From Filomicrobium sp. (lineage in GTDB: Bacteria > Pseudomonadota > Alphaproteobacteria > Rhizobiales > Hyphomicrobiaceae): a DNA stretch of 64,000 nt. Below, piece after piece: positions 48,098-58,030 of the stretch (its first letter is position 1; each line of letters opens with the position of its first letter). Below the pieces are notes generated by a model. The model was not told the DNA's origin and ran no database searches. It saw only the letters and a program-made list of their open reading frames with translations. The position numbers and the translations under genes were made by a program. The stretch is from contig CP051234.1 in the NCBI GenBank assembly GCA_017792465.1, forward strand, positions 2,446,001 through 2,510,000, in the 5' to 3' direction.

Positions 48098-49063
48098 CTA
48101 AACCAACCGATCCTTAGGTTCGCGGCCGGCAAAAAACGCATCGATGTTGTCGAGCGCGCGGAAGCCCATGGCATCACGCGTCTCGCGCGTGGCGCTGCCG
48201 ATGTGCGGGAGCATGAAGACGTTGTCGAGTTTCGACAGCTCGGGATTGCCACCTGGCTCCGTCTTGAATACGTCGAGACCGGCGGCAGCAAGCTTGCCGG
48301 ATTTCAACGCATCGATGAGTGCTGCTTCGTCGATCAGCGCGCCACGGGCGGTGTTGACGAGAATTGCTCCGTCAGGCAGCAGCGCCAGCCGTTTTGCATT
48401 CATCAGATCGGTTGTTTCGGGCGTCGCCGGGCAATGCAGCGAGACGAACTGGCAATGCGGCAGCAGATCCTCGACCGTGTCGTGATAGATCGCGCCGCCT
48501 GCCTGCTCCTGCGGCAATGGCTTGCGGTTATAATAATGGATCTCCATTCCGAAGCCGGAAACCATCTTGGCGAAGGCTTGGCCGACGCGCCCCATGCCGA
48601 CTATGCCGAGCTTCTTACCCGTCATTTGCGTGCCGACCATGAAGGCCGGGCTCCATGAGGTCCATTCCCCGGTGCGCACGATCCTGTCGCCTTCGTAGGC
48701 GCGACGGGCGGCCGCCAACATCAACAGCAGCGCGATCTCGGCTGTGGCGTCGGAAAGGACGTCGGGTGTGTTGGTGACCACGATCCCCTTGGCGCCCAGG
48801 GCTTCCAGGTCGCAATGATCGACGCCGACGGAGTGGTTGGCGATGATCTTGACGCGCGGCGACAACCGGGCCACGACATCGGAGCTGAAGTGCTCCGAAT
48901 GGCAAGGCAGGATCGCATCGACCTTGTCGCTCATGGCGATGATTTCATCGCTCGAAAAGACCCGGTCTTCAGGGTTGAGGAGCGTCTCATAATCGCGCGA
49001 GGCGCGCGCCTCGGTTGCATCCGACAACTTACGCGTGATCCACACAACCGGCTTGTCTGCCAT
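48098..49063 (-). CDS. D-2-hydroxyacid dehydrogenase (glyoxylate/hydroxypyruvate reductase type)
   Basis: 321 residues from ATG at 49063; another ATG at 49075 adds four. NAD(P)-binding motif is LGIVGMGRVGQAFA. The catalytic triad sits in VNTARGALIDE (Arg), ExxLD-like DVFKTEPGG (Glu) and MLPHIGSAT (His). Such enzymes reduce glyoxylate or hydroxypyruvate with NAD(P)H, important in methylotrophs that use the serine cycle, but the exact substrate is not provable from sequence. Confidence 0.88.
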   Translation of the reverse strand: MADKPVVWITRKLSDATEARASRDYETLLNPEDRVFSSDEIIAMSDKVDAILPCHSEHFSSDVVARLSPRVKIIANHSVGVDHCDLEALGAKGIVVTNTPDVLSDATAEIALLLMLAAARRAYEGDRIVRTGEWTSWSPAFMVGTQMTGKKLGIVGMGRVGQAFAKMVSGFGMEIHYYNRKPLPQEQAGGAIYHDTVEDLLPHCQFVSLHCPATPETTDLMNAKRLALLPDGAILVNTARGALIDEAALIDALKSGKLAAAGLDVFKTEPGGNPELSKLDNVFMLPHIGSATRETRDAMGFRALDNIDAFFAGREPKDRLV

Positions 49064-49230
49064 GTCCGCTCCCATCTGCTTTGTTCACCTTTAAGGCTCA
49101 TCACCATTATTTCGGCGGTTTTCGGATAACATTTGAACGCAAGAACGTCGAACACGAACGTTCCTTTAGAAGGACGCTTGTATTCCGACAAACTGCGGGG
49201 AAGGCATTGGATCACCTTTTTTTGAAGTCG

Positions 49231-50346
49231 ATGCGAGGTTTCGGGCTGGCGGGACTGATTGTCTTGCCTGCCACCATTGCCTTGCTCGCGACTTCAAGCC
49301 TTGGCGCTCAAAAGCGCCTTGCACCAACAGCGCAGGTCCCGCTCCCCGTCCTGGCGCCTTGGCATTTGCCGCGCAACTATTCCAAAAATTCGAAGCCTTC
49401 CAAGAAAACCAAGTCCAGCAATTCCAAGGCTGACGGCAATAAGCTGAAGAAGAATGGCGGCAAGTCTGAAAAGCCCATCTCGGTGACGACGGAAACGGCT
49501 CCGCCGCCCGAGGATGTCTGGTCTGAAGAACAGATCAACACAAGCTTGAAGCGCTGCGTCAGCGAACTTGCCGCCATCCAGGCGCGGGTCGAGATCGCCG
49601 AACCGATCCGCAAGGGTCCGTGTGGCGCACCGGCTGCCGTCGAAGTCCGAAAGATCGGCTCGCGTTATCCGATCGTGATGGCGCCGGCTGCGACTCTGCG
49701 CTGCAAGATGGTTGTCTCGCTGTATCGGTTCATCGACGAAAGCCTGCAGCCGGCGGCGCTTGAAATCCTTGGCTCGCCGATCGTCAGTTTCAACGGGATC
49801 TCCACCTATTCCTGCCGCAACCGGTATGGCCGCAAGACGGGCAAGTTGAGCGAACACGCCTTAGCCAATGCGCTTGATGTCGGACACTTCAAGCTCGCCA
49901 ACGGCAAAAGGGTCAGCGTCGCGGGAGACTGGGGGCCGACCAAGCGCGACCGGCGCAATGCAGATAAAGTTGCAGAGGCCAAGCCTGGTAAAGTTGTCAA
50001 AGTCGCCAACACGGTCGCAGCCGCTCGCCCCAAGGCTCGCAAGACACGCAGATCGTTGCGCCGGATACCACCGGTGCCGGTCAAGAAGGCGGACGCCTTG
50101 AAAATGCTGGACTTGGCGGCCAGAAGATTTGTCCCGCCGCCGCCAAAACCGGTCAAAAAAATCACACCGAAGGCCAAAGCAGCAAAGCCTTCACCGCCGT
50201 CGAAAGAGCAGCGTTTTTTGAAGCGCGTACATGCGGAAGCCTGCCGCTATTTCGGGACAGTCCTGGGCCCCGAAGCCAATGAGGCCCATCGCGACCACTT
50301 CCATTTCGATATGGCTCCCAGACGTCGCTCGAACTACTGCGAATAG
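49231..50346 (+). CDS. Extensin-like protein with a basic insertion inside the domain
   Basis: 371 residues from ATG at 49231 (MRGFGLAGLIVLPATIALL), which opens a membrane anchor or signal peptide. A Lys/Ser-rich region (about 48-80) is followed by an extensin-like C-terminal domain: CVSELAAIQARVEI, GSPIVSFNGISTYSCRNRYG, SEHALANALDVGHFKLANGKRVSV. That domain normally runs straight on to its catalytic-looking end; here about 90 Lys/Pro/Ala/Arg-rich residues intervene before FLKRVHAEACRYFGTVLG and NEAHRDHFHFDMA. The domain may be a cell-wall hydrolase-like fold. Confidence 0.82.
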   Translation: MRGFGLAGLIVLPATIALLATSSLGAQKRLAPTAQVPLPVLAPWHLPRNYSKNSKPSKKTKSSNSKADGNKLKKNGGKSEKPISVTTETAPPPEDVWSEEQINTSLKRCVSELAAIQARVEIAEPIRKGPCGAPAAVEVRKIGSRYPIVMAPAATLRCKMVVSLYRFIDESLQPAALEILGSPIVSFNGISTYSCRNRYGRKTGKLSEHALANALDVGHFKLANGKRVSVAGDWGPTKRDRRNADKVAEAKPGKVVKVANTVAAARPKARKTRRSLRRIPPVPVKKADALKMLDLAARRFVPPPPKPVKKITPKAKAAKPSPPSKEQRFLKRVHAEACRYFGTVLGPEANEAHRDHFHFDMAPRRRSNYCE

Positions 50347-50659
50347 CGCGTTGCGAAGGCGCGATCCGGCTTGCGCGGCCGATATTGAAGCTGTTGCCCG
50401 TCAACATAGACAATCCGTGAGGTGAGCTTTTCGGACCTCCCGCGAAAGCTGTGCTGACGGCCATTAGAGCGGCGTTAGCCTTTTGGGTTAGAACTCCCGC
50501 TCCAAATCGCTTGCGCCATTGAAAAATGGGTGTCTTCGCCGGGTTTTCGCAGTTGTTTTGAACGCAAAACGACTTGCCAAGTGGCGACAACCCTCGCAGC
50601 ATGGCGCCGGAGATATTGGGCCGTGCCGCGGTCTAGCTGGAAACGGAGAATTACGACAA

Positions 50660-51649
50660 ATGCAAGAACGATGGCTCGGGACTTTGGGGCCTCGTGTGTC
50701 GTCCGTCAGTCTTGGCTGCATGAACCTTGCTGGGGCCTACGGAACGTGTTCCGAAGACGAAGCTTTGCGGCTGCTGGATGGTGCGATCGACCTTGGCGTG
50801 ACGCATTTCGACACCGCCGACATCTACGGCATGGGCATATCCGAAGAAGCGATCGCCAAGTTCCTGCGTGCCAAACATCCCCGGATCACGATTGCCAGCA
50901 AAGGCGGCATCCGCTTCATGCGCGCAACTGGGCAGCGCTATATCGATAATTCGCCGGCCTATCTCAAATCGGCGATCGATAATTCCTTGCGGCGGCTCGG
51001 CGTCGAACGGATCGATCTTTATTATGTCCACCGCCGGGAAATCGACCGGCCGATCGAGGAAGTGGTGGGCGCCCTCGCGCAGATCAAACGCTCCGGCAAG
51101 ATCGGCGCCATCGGCCTTTGCGAAGTGACACCGGAAACGCTGAAGCGCGCGCACATGGTCGACCGCATCAGCGCGCTGCAATGCGAATACTCTTTGTGGT
51201 CGCGCAATGCCGAGCGCGAGCTTCTGAAACTGACCGCGGACCTCGGCATCGGTTTTGTCGCCTTCAGCCCGATCGCGCGCGGGATGCTGACGTCGAACCC
51301 GCCAAATCCGGAAAACATGAAGCCGCGCGACTTCCGCAGGCGCAATCCTCGTTTTTCAGACGAAAACTATTCGCGCAATCTGGCGGCGATCCAGCCGTTC
51401 GTGACTTTTGCCAAGGAGCGCGGCGTCGACCCGGCGTCGCTGGCGATTGCCTGGATCCTGGCCAAGGGCCGCAACGTCATTGCCATTCCCGGGACGCGCT
51501 CGCTGGAGCATCTGAAAGCTTGCGCGGCGGGTGCCGAGCTTCGCCTCAGCGAGGCGGATGTCAAAGCCATCGAAGACCTTTTCCCGCAGGACTTCCCGTG
51601 GGGCGCTCGCTATGGCGAAGCGCAAAGGATCGGCATCGAGCAAGTCTGA
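50660..51649 (+). CDS. Aldo/keto reductase
   Basis: 329 residues from ATG at 50660; longer in-frame starts exist upstream but are not conserved. The catalytic residues are in HFDTADIYGMG (Asp, Tyr), ITIASKGG (Lys) and DLYYVHRRE (His). The cofactor-binding C-terminal block is NVIAIPGTRSLEHLKACAAG. It reduces aldehydes or ketones with NADPH. The substrate is unknown. It is close to yeast/bacterial group 13-type enzymes by pattern. Confidence 0.9.
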   Translation: MQERWLGTLGPRVSSVSLGCMNLAGAYGTCSEDEALRLLDGAIDLGVTHFDTADIYGMGISEEAIAKFLRAKHPRITIASKGGIRFMRATGQRYIDNSPAYLKSAIDNSLRRLGVERIDLYYVHRREIDRPIEEVVGALAQIKRSGKIGAIGLCEVTPETLKRAHMVDRISALQCEYSLWSRNAERELLKLTADLGIGFVAFSPIARGMLTSNPPNPENMKPRDFRRRNPRFSDENYSRNLAAIQPFVTFAKERGVDPASLAIAWILAKGRNVIAIPGTRSLEHLKACAAGAELRLSEADVKAIEDLFPQDFPWGARYGEAQRIGIEQV

Positions 51650-51686
51650 TCGTGGGGTTTTGTACCCTCACCTTAGAGCCAGGATT

Positions 51687-52994
51687 TCAGCCGTTTGATC
51701 CGTCAGGCTCTTCATTGTCCGATCGCTTGCGGATGGCAATCGCAAGTAGAGCCGCCGACATCCCGAACGCCGAGATGAACCACGTCTGCCACATGCTATA
51801 GCTGAAAGCGATCAGCAGGCTGGTGGTCACGAACATGGCGATGGCGACTGGCTGCAGGACCTGTTTAAGCCGCCCAATCGCGCCAAGCGCGGTTACCCCG
51901 ATAATGAGAAACAACAGCGCTCCGATGGCGCCCAGTTCATACCAGACCTGGAGATAGACGTTGTGGGCGTGGTTGGCGTAGCCCGACTTGAACTGACCCA
52001 GATCGCGCTTGAGGCTGGGGTCGGCGGCGGACCGCTTGACGGCGATGCGCATGGCCTTGCGAGTTGCATCGGCTCCAACGCCGAGGACGGGAGCCCGCAA
52101 GACCTCCTCGGCCGTCGTGCCCCAAATGACGACCCGATGGCGAGCGGAGCGAAACAGCCATTCGGCCTTATGCATATCCGCATAGAAAACGCCGAGCGCA
52201 ATCGGCACCGCCAATAGCACAATGGCGATCCAGACACCCGTAAAGGCTTTCAGCAGCATTGCCCGGCCCAAATAAATGGCAGCGGCAAAGGTTACGATGC
52301 CGCCCAGAATCGCGACCTGAGACGACTGATGCGACCCGTAGAGCAAAATCACGCTCGTGCCGAAGGCAGCAGCGCCATACGCGAACATCCGGCGGTAGCG
52401 GTTGGTGTCATAGTAGGCCAGCATCATGACCGGCCAGAACAACCAGATTAGGATCGACATCCGCCGGTTGAGATTGGCGATTGTGATATTGAGAACCGTC
52501 CCATCTCCGGCGACCGTGACGTGCTTTGGGATGTTGGCGTGCAAGGCCGGGAAGTTGGTCATCAGCGAGCGGGTGATCCACTGATTGGTGAGAATTTCGA
52601 TACCGACGAGGATGTAGGCGATGCCTGCCCCGATCATCGCGCCTTCGCCGATGTAATGGACAACCGGTTTGGTTCCCGTCGACGCGCTGCGCATGGCAAG
52701 CCACACGGCGACGACGACGAGAATCAGGAAGACCGGCTTGAAGAGGCTATGAAAGAATGCTGGCGACCAAAGCGCCGACATCATCGCCCAAACCGCAAAA
52801 GCGACGATCGCGGCGAACGGAGCCATGAAGCTTGCCGGCTGACGCGGAAGGCCTTTGCGGAAAACGTGGTCTGCAATCGTAATACTGAGCACCAACAGCA
52901 TCAAAACCGTACACGTCCGCGGTGCGATGATCGCTGTCAGGACAATCGTCGCTGTCGCGATTCCCCCCCACCAGGCCTTACTGAACGGCTCCAT
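51687..52994 (-). CDS. O-antigen ligase/polymerase-like membrane protein (Wzy_C family)
   Basis: 435 residues with about 11-12 membrane helices and a large periplasmic loop. The signature LGVGADATRKAM and ANHAHNVYLQVWYELGAIG contain the conserved Arg and His of WaaL/Wzy-type enzymes. They polymerise or ligate lipid-linked glycan in the periplasm. It is convergent with the aldo/keto reductase gene. No sugar-transferase genes adjoin it. Confidence 0.85.
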   Translation of the reverse strand: MEPFSKAWWGGIATATIVLTAIIAPRTCTVLMLLVLSITIADHVFRKGLPRQPASFMAPFAAIVAFAVWAMMSALWSPAFFHSLFKPVFLILVVVAVWLAMRSASTGTKPVVHYIGEGAMIGAGIAYILVGIEILTNQWITRSLMTNFPALHANIPKHVTVAGDGTVLNITIANLNRRMSILIWLFWPVMMLAYYDTNRYRRMFAYGAAAFGTSVILLYGSHQSSQVAILGGIVTFAAAIYLGRAMLLKAFTGVWIAIVLLAVPIALGVFYADMHKAEWLFRSARHRVVIWGTTAEEVLRAPVLGVGADATRKAMRIAVKRSAADPSLKRDLGQFKSGYANHAHNVYLQVWYELGAIGALLFLIIGVTALGAIGRLKQVLQPVAIAMFVTTSLLIAFSYSMWQTWFISAFGMSAALLAIAIRKRSDNEEPDGSNG

Positions 52995-53245
52995 TCGCGT
53001 CGTACCACCCCGAAATCATTCTCGAACCGTTTGCCACTGGTCCGTTGGTGCTCGTTTCTAATGTGCCTGACCCCGCCAAGCAATTTTATCTTGTGAGCTA
53101 GCCGCTATACGCCAGTCACCCGTCAAGGTGTCAAGGCTGGGCGGGTTCGAGCGCATCGGGTTGCAGGTTTGCGACGGCATATCTGTCGCGCCAGAGGCCT
53201 GTTCGCGGGTATACTTGCGGAAAAACTTGCTATGGAGGACGCCTG

Positions 53246-54550
53246 ATGAACCTGATGCCAATGCTGGCTGCCCGTCACGACGCTGAACGCCCGGTTCGGG
53301 CCGGACTGATTGGGGCGGGCAAATTCGGCTCGATGTTCCTGGCGCAGGTGCCGCACATTCCGGGGCTGGATGTCGCCGCGATTGCCGACCTTTCGCCGGA
53401 GCGTGCGCAGCAAGCTTGCCGCAACGTTGGCTGGCCAAGCGAACTCATTGAAAAGACTTCATTTCTCGAAAGCGGTGTTGAACTGGCCGGTCGCGACGAC
53501 GTGGACGTCGTGATTGAGGCGACCGGAAACCCGGCTGTCGGGATCCGGCATGCGCTGGCGGCCTTTGAGGCTGGCAAGCATATTGTGATGGTCAACGTTG
53601 AGGCCGATGTTCTGGCCGGTGCGGCGCTCGCCAAACGGGCTCGGTCTGCCGGTGTCGTCTATTCGATGGCCTATGGCGACCAGCCGGCCTTGGTGTCCGA
53701 GATGGTCGATTGGGCGCGCGCTACCGGCTTCGAGGTTGCGGCGGCGGGCAAAGGCACCAAGTACTTGCCGGAGTACCATGAGGTGACGCCCGAAGGCGTC
53801 TGGGGGCACTACGGCCTATCTCCGGAAGAAGCTGCGGCGGCGGGCATGAACCCGCAGATGTTCAATTCTTTCCTTGATGGCACCAAGTCGGCCATCGAAA
53901 TGTCGGCGATCGCCAATGCGTGCGACTTGAGGGTGCCTGAAGACGGGCTATTGTTCCCGCCTTGCGGCGCGGACGATCTGGCGAACGTGTTGCGTCCAGC
54001 AGCGGTCGGCGGGGTCATGCCGGGCGACGGTTACGTCGAGGTGGTCTCCTCGCTGGAGCGGGATGGGCGTGAAGTCCCTCGCGATCTGCGCTGGGGGGTC
54101 TATGTCGTGCTGAAGGCGCAAAACGATTATGCGGCGGCGTGCTTCAAGCAATACGGGCTCAGGACCGACGCGACCGGCCAATACGCATCGATGTATAAGC
54201 CGTTCCATCTAATTGGGTTGGAGTTGTCGATCTCCGTGCTCAATGCGGCCTTGCGTGGCGAGCCGACCGGTTCTTCGCGAAGTTTCCGGGGCGATGCGGT
54301 GACGATTGCCAAGCGGGATCTTGCTGCCGGCGAGACGCTTGATGGCGAGGGCGGCTTTACGGTTTGGGGCAAGGCGGTTCCGGCCGAGCGCAGCATCGCC
54401 GAAGGATGTCTGCCGATCGGAATGGCGCATGGGGTGAAGGTCGTGCGGCCTATTGCGCGAGGTGAGATGGTGCGCAAGGCGGACGTCGATTTGTCATCGC
54501 TTCCGGACGATACGCTGAAGCTGCGCGCGGAAGCTGAGGGGATGGCTTAG
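53246..54550 (+). CDS. NAD(P)-dependent oxidoreductase with C-terminal SAF domain
   Basis: 434 residues. A homoserine-dehydrogenase-like Rossmann domain opens with RAGLIGAGKFGSMFLAQV (about 18-35), followed by VDVVIEATGNPAVGIRHAL and GKHIVMVNVEADVLAG. A C-terminal SAF domain (about 340-430) includes KRDLAAGETLDGEGG, CLPIGMAHGVKVVRPIA and VRKADVDL. Such fusions occur in sugar-acid and amino-acid pathways; the reaction is not identified. A degraded second copy of its SAF part lies at 58031-59001. Confidence 0.87.
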   Translation: MNLMPMLAARHDAERPVRAGLIGAGKFGSMFLAQVPHIPGLDVAAIADLSPERAQQACRNVGWPSELIEKTSFLESGVELAGRDDVDVVIEATGNPAVGIRHALAAFEAGKHIVMVNVEADVLAGAALAKRARSAGVVYSMAYGDQPALVSEMVDWARATGFEVAAAGKGTKYLPEYHEVTPEGVWGHYGLSPEEAAAAGMNPQMFNSFLDGTKSAIEMSAIANACDLRVPEDGLLFPPCGADDLANVLRPAAVGGVMPGDGYVEVVSSLERDGREVPRDLRWGVYVVLKAQNDYAAACFKQYGLRTDATGQYASMYKPFHLIGLELSISVLNAALRGEPTGSSRSFRGDAVTIAKRDLAAGETLDGEGGFTVWGKAVPAERSIAEGCLPIGMAHGVKVVRPIARGEMVRKADVDLSSLPDDTLKLRAEAEGMA

Positions 54551-54662
54551 CGGTCCGAGTTGCCTATTGACGGAGCTGGTGCGCCGTCGACTGCGACAAT
54601 TTCCTAAACGTTGCTCAAGGGTCAGATTTTTGCCGCTCAATTTTCGGTATCGTTTCCGCTTG

Positions 54663-55025
54663 ATGTCGGACGAACAGCTCGCCAACGAGCTCGATGCTCG
54701 TCTTAAAGCAGTCGAGGTCCATACTGGAAAGCTAGAGAACGATCCGCTTTCGCGTTGGAACACAAGCCAATCTGCTCATCGATTGAGACGTAGCTTCGTC
54801 CGCCATCCGCTGGCTTATCGAGTGAAGGCAATAGCTTTTGGCTCAATATTCTTCAACGCTGACCCAGCCTGGATGTATTTGCTCTATCCGTTCATTTTCT
54901 GGGCCATTGGTTCCGAAGCAAGATCGAGAATTTCTGCACCATTTATTGCCTACCTCGAAAAGTGTGAGGCGGAGGATATTATGGACGAACTCAACCGGCG
55001 ACTGGTGTTGAGAAAAGCTCGTTAG
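54663..55025 (+). CDS. Hypothetical protein
   Basis: 120 residues from ATG at 54663 (MSDEQLANELDARL); the frame is open to 54567. A charged helical start, one hydrophobic stretch (about 55-80, YLLYPFIFWAIGS), and an acidic-basic tail. No family recognised. The codon use is less GC-rich than neighbours, so acquisition or low expression is possible. Confidence 0.5.
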   Translation: MSDEQLANELDARLKAVEVHTGKLENDPLSRWNTSQSAHRLRRSFVRHPLAYRVKAIAFGSIFFNADPAWMYLLYPFIFWAIGSEARSRISAPFIAYLEKCEAEDIMDELNRRLVLRKAR

Positions 55026-55190
55026 AGTATCAGTGCGCTGGCACCGGCGGCCAGCACAGGAGAGTGGGCGTAAAGAATTCGAGGAGATGGTGAGAGGCTC
55101 TTGAACCCACCAGCAAAGCCTGGTGCATTATCAATTACCGATCCCCAAGACGCGCTTCTACGAGAAATCGGATTGCCTACCCCCTAACGC

Positions 55191-56390
55191 TCAATCGGAA
55201 AGGCGCAGTTCTGAAAGGCTCTGGCCAATCTTTTGGAAAGCCTTGCGGAGGCCGTCGCCGTTTTTCGCATCAAAATAGTGGTTCCCGGAGGATGCACAGT
55301 ACTTCAAGATCGGCAAGGCCGATGCCGGCGCTTGAAACGCAACAGTATAGATCGAAATTCCGACCGCTTTCATTCCATCGCACAGCTTTTCGGATTGCGA
55401 CTTTGAATTGCCGTTTGACGATTCATAAGCGGTGTTGAATTCGCCGTCGGTCATGATGACAACCGCCTTCTTGGTGCTGTCATCGCCATAAGCTGTTGGT
55501 GCGCTTGTTGCGGGCCAGTAAGACGCCCAATTTGGCGAGATGAGATACCAGGCCCACGCGATACCCAGGTGTCCAGCGGTCCAGCCGTTCGCCTTCATCG
55601 CGGTGATCGAATTCGAAATCGTGGATTCGCTGTCGGTCAGCGGCACGATTTCACTGCCTGGGCAGCTTGAAGCCTTCTTGTTGAACATCCCATTATTTGG
55701 GGCCTTGTCCTTGAACGCGTTCGCCCCCTTGCGCTCAGTCACACAGGTATTGCCACGCGAACTGCCAGTGGCCGCCGTTGAATAACTGCCGGCATTCACA
55801 GCCGTGGAATAGGGGGCAATCGCGATGCGGTTGCTGGCGCCGTTCGCGTTCGCACCCAGAACGATATCTGCAAGATCCTTGGCGGCAAGTTTCAGGTCCG
55901 ACATTTTCGTTCCCGACATCGACCCGCTCAGATCGAGCATCATCGACAGCTCAATGTCCTGGGACACGTCGATGGCAGTCGCAGATTTCGGAATGTCGAT
56001 TTCGTCGATGGACAAAATTTTGCCGAAGGTCGACGGCAAGCGGGTGTCCACATCGAGCGTCACCGAACCTTCGGAACGATCGGCACTGAGCGCCATTTGA
56101 TCATAGACGATGTCGCTGGCACCGCCATTTTGGAGGTTGGCGTCGAAGAATTTGGCTGCAAGCGTTTTCAGGTCGGCGTCAGTCGCATTCGCGTTATTGC
56201 GCAATGCACGAGCCGCCGCGAGCGCTGCTGCATCCAGCGCGCGCGCCGCCTGAGAACTGGCATAGTAGGCGCGCGACCCATCGATTGCGACGCCGATCGT
56301 AATGAGAAGGGCCATGATGACCAGGCCGAAGATCGGTGCTACCGACGCACGGCGGCATGAGACAAAGCGATTGATTCGCGTCTGGGTCAT
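55191..56390 (-). CDS. TadG-like pilus-assembly protein with von Willebrand A domain
   Basis: 399 residues from ATG at 56390 (MTQTRINRFVSCRRASVAP). One N-terminal membrane helix (about 17-40), a TadE/G-type start with GVAIDGSRAYYASSQAARALDAAALAAARAL (read in parts), then a vWA domain from about 150. The MIDAS motif is DLSGSMSG and a TDGEFN block follows, so it probably binds a divalent metal. TadG-type proteins support Flp pilus and surface adhesion. No other tad genes lie near. Confidence 0.85.
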   Translation of the reverse strand: MTQTRINRFVSCRRASVAPIFGLVIMALLITIGVAIDGSRAYYASSQAARALDAAALAAARALRNNANATDADLKTLAAKFFDANLQNGGASDIVYDQMALSADRSEGSVTLDVDTRLPSTFGKILSIDEIDIPKSATAIDVSQDIELSMMLDLSGSMSGTKMSDLKLAAKDLADIVLGANANGASNRIAIAPYSTAVNAGSYSTAATGSSRGNTCVTERKGANAFKDKAPNNGMFNKKASSCPGSEIVPLTDSESTISNSITAMKANGWTAGHLGIAWAWYLISPNWASYWPATSAPTAYGDDSTKKAVVIMTDGEFNTAYESSNGNSKSQSEKLCDGMKAVGISIYTVAFQAPASALPILKYCASSGNHYFDAKNGDGLRKAFQKIGQSLSELRLSD

Positions 56391-57126
56391 TGTCTTTTGC
56401 TCACTCACCCTATTGGTTTGCCGGAACTCGCCTGCACTTCGACTTGGGTCGTCATGCATACTGACGGAATTGGCTTTCCTCACATTTGGGCAAATGCGTA
56501 AACTTCGAATAAATTCAAAATTGGCGTGGGCGATAAGCGCTCGTTTTTTTGCGCGCCTGGGTAAATGCTTTGCTAATTCGAATAGCCCAATCCCATTTCG
56601 ACCCAGCCTGTTGGCATCTTATTAACTTCGCGCGGGTCTGTTCTTAGAGGCTGGAAGGCAACGTGAAGTAGCGCGAGGCGGGCGCAGCCGAAAGAATGCG
56701 TGCGCCAGAAAAAAGGAAAGCACGGCGAGAAGCAGAGGGGATGGTGAGGTGGGCTTCGGCGGCAGGGAGCGGGGTGCAGGAGCTACCAACGCGAATTCGC
56801 AAAACGGGATCAACCCTGAGCGGAATGACCGACATCGTGGGTTTTGGAAGTCTTTTCTTGGACCGGACACCAGCTATGTTCAGTTGCGGGGTGCCGAACG
56901 TTACACGGCATCCGGTCCAAGGTTAGAAAATGGCATCTCTTCGTAGGCCGACGATCAATGATGCCAGTTCCTTGATGCACCGGTGCAGTAAGCGACGTTT
57001 CAGGTCACTCGTTAAAGAACGGCGGCGGACAGCGCACCGTTCAGTCCCCCCTGGAACCTGCATCGGCCATCGCTTGCAAGATGCTGATGTATACGCTTTT
57101 TGCCCATCCCCGATTTAGGGGAGACT
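56391..57126. other. Gene-free region with an inverted repeat
   Basis: About 735 bases between the TadG-like gene and the LuxR gene hold no convincing coding frame. The most regular element is a perfect 11-base inverted repeat, CTTGGACCGGA at 56857 and TCCGGTCCAAG at 56911, enclosing 43 bases. It has no T-tract, so it is not a clear terminator. Confidence 0.4.
56857..56921. repeat. 11-base inverted repeat with 43-base loop
   Basis: Arms CTTGGACCGGA and TCCGGTCCAAG match perfectly. No target-site duplication or transposase is visible. It may be an RNA or DNA hairpin or a remnant of a mobile element. Confidence 0.5.
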
Positions 57127-57897
57127 TTACGGTATCAGGCGATAGCGAAGCGCCTGAGAAACTGCGTGCGTTCGGTTTTGAACGCCCAGTTTTGCGTTGG
57201 CCTTTTTCAGGTGGCTGCGAACGGTTTCCTCGCCTAGGCCGAGAAGTTCGGCAGTTTCGCGAAGCTGCTTGCCGATGGACAACAGCCGAAGCACGGAGAG
57301 TTCGCGAGGTGTCAGCGTGACTTTGTCGCCAATGCGTCCTTCGTCCATTGCAACCAGGGTTTGGAGGCGGATTGCTGCAAACGTGGCTCCCATAAAAACG
57401 ATTGCTTTGACCTGTGGCGTGAGAGTTTGCGACAAGACCTTCCGGCTCCAGAATGTGACGACCCAGCGGCCGCCGATCGGGCAGTTGAAACTGTCGCGAA
57501 TGCCGTACTTCATTGCCAATTCAATTGGCCAGCGCTCGACGCCGAGCGGTTCGAGCATCTTCATCAATTCCGACATCGTGAAGGGTGCCAGTGCGAATTG
57601 CGCCATGCTGATGCCGGGCGCCGGATAGTTTTGGACGAGCGCATCATATTCGTCCCACCAGCCTTTCGGCGCCGATTTGTGTAGAAAGGCGCTTTTGCCG
57701 ATTTTAACGTTGCCCCAGTCGGCCCAACGCACCGGCAGCATGAGTGCGCCAAGAACATTCAATTGCAGCTCCTGGGACGTCACTTCGTGCAGGCTGTGAA
57801 GCACTTGCTCAGGCTTATCAATGCTCCCAAGCTGTGTTGAGAATTCGAGAATTTCCCGACCCAGCGTCGCAATCTCTATTGCTTCTAGACGCGGCAT
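57127..57897 (-). CDS. LuxR-type transcriptional regulator with N-terminal sensor
   Basis: 256 residues from ATG at 57897; a TTG at 57909 adds four. The N-terminal half (about 15-160) has an autoinducer-binding-like pattern with WWDEYDALVQNYPAPGISMAQ. The C-terminal LuxR helix-turn-helix (about 190-250) is LTPRELSVLRLLSIGKQLRETAELLGLGEETVRSHLKKA (read in parts). No LuxI gene is present nearby, so it may be an orphan receptor for its own or foreign signals. Confidence 0.8.
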   Translation of the reverse strand: MPRLEAIEIATLGREILEFSTQLGSIDKPEQVLHSLHEVTSQELQLNVLGALMLPVRWADWGNVKIGKSAFLHKSAPKGWWDEYDALVQNYPAPGISMAQFALAPFTMSELMKMLEPLGVERWPIELAMKYGIRDSFNCPIGGRWVVTFWSRKVLSQTLTPQVKAIVFMGATFAAIRLQTLVAMDEGRIGDKVTLTPRELSVLRLLSIGKQLRETAELLGLGEETVRSHLKKANAKLGVQNRTHAVSQALRYRLIP

Positions 57898-58030
57898 CCT
57901 TGGCTCCAATTATGTAAGCCGATTATGAGTAGGCATTAGAAATGTTGGACCTGAGAGATCCTAACCAGCCTCAGATTCGGCTAGAACGGTGCGCAAAGCA
58001 ACTTTTTGCCGTCGAATTCTTTCCAGGACG

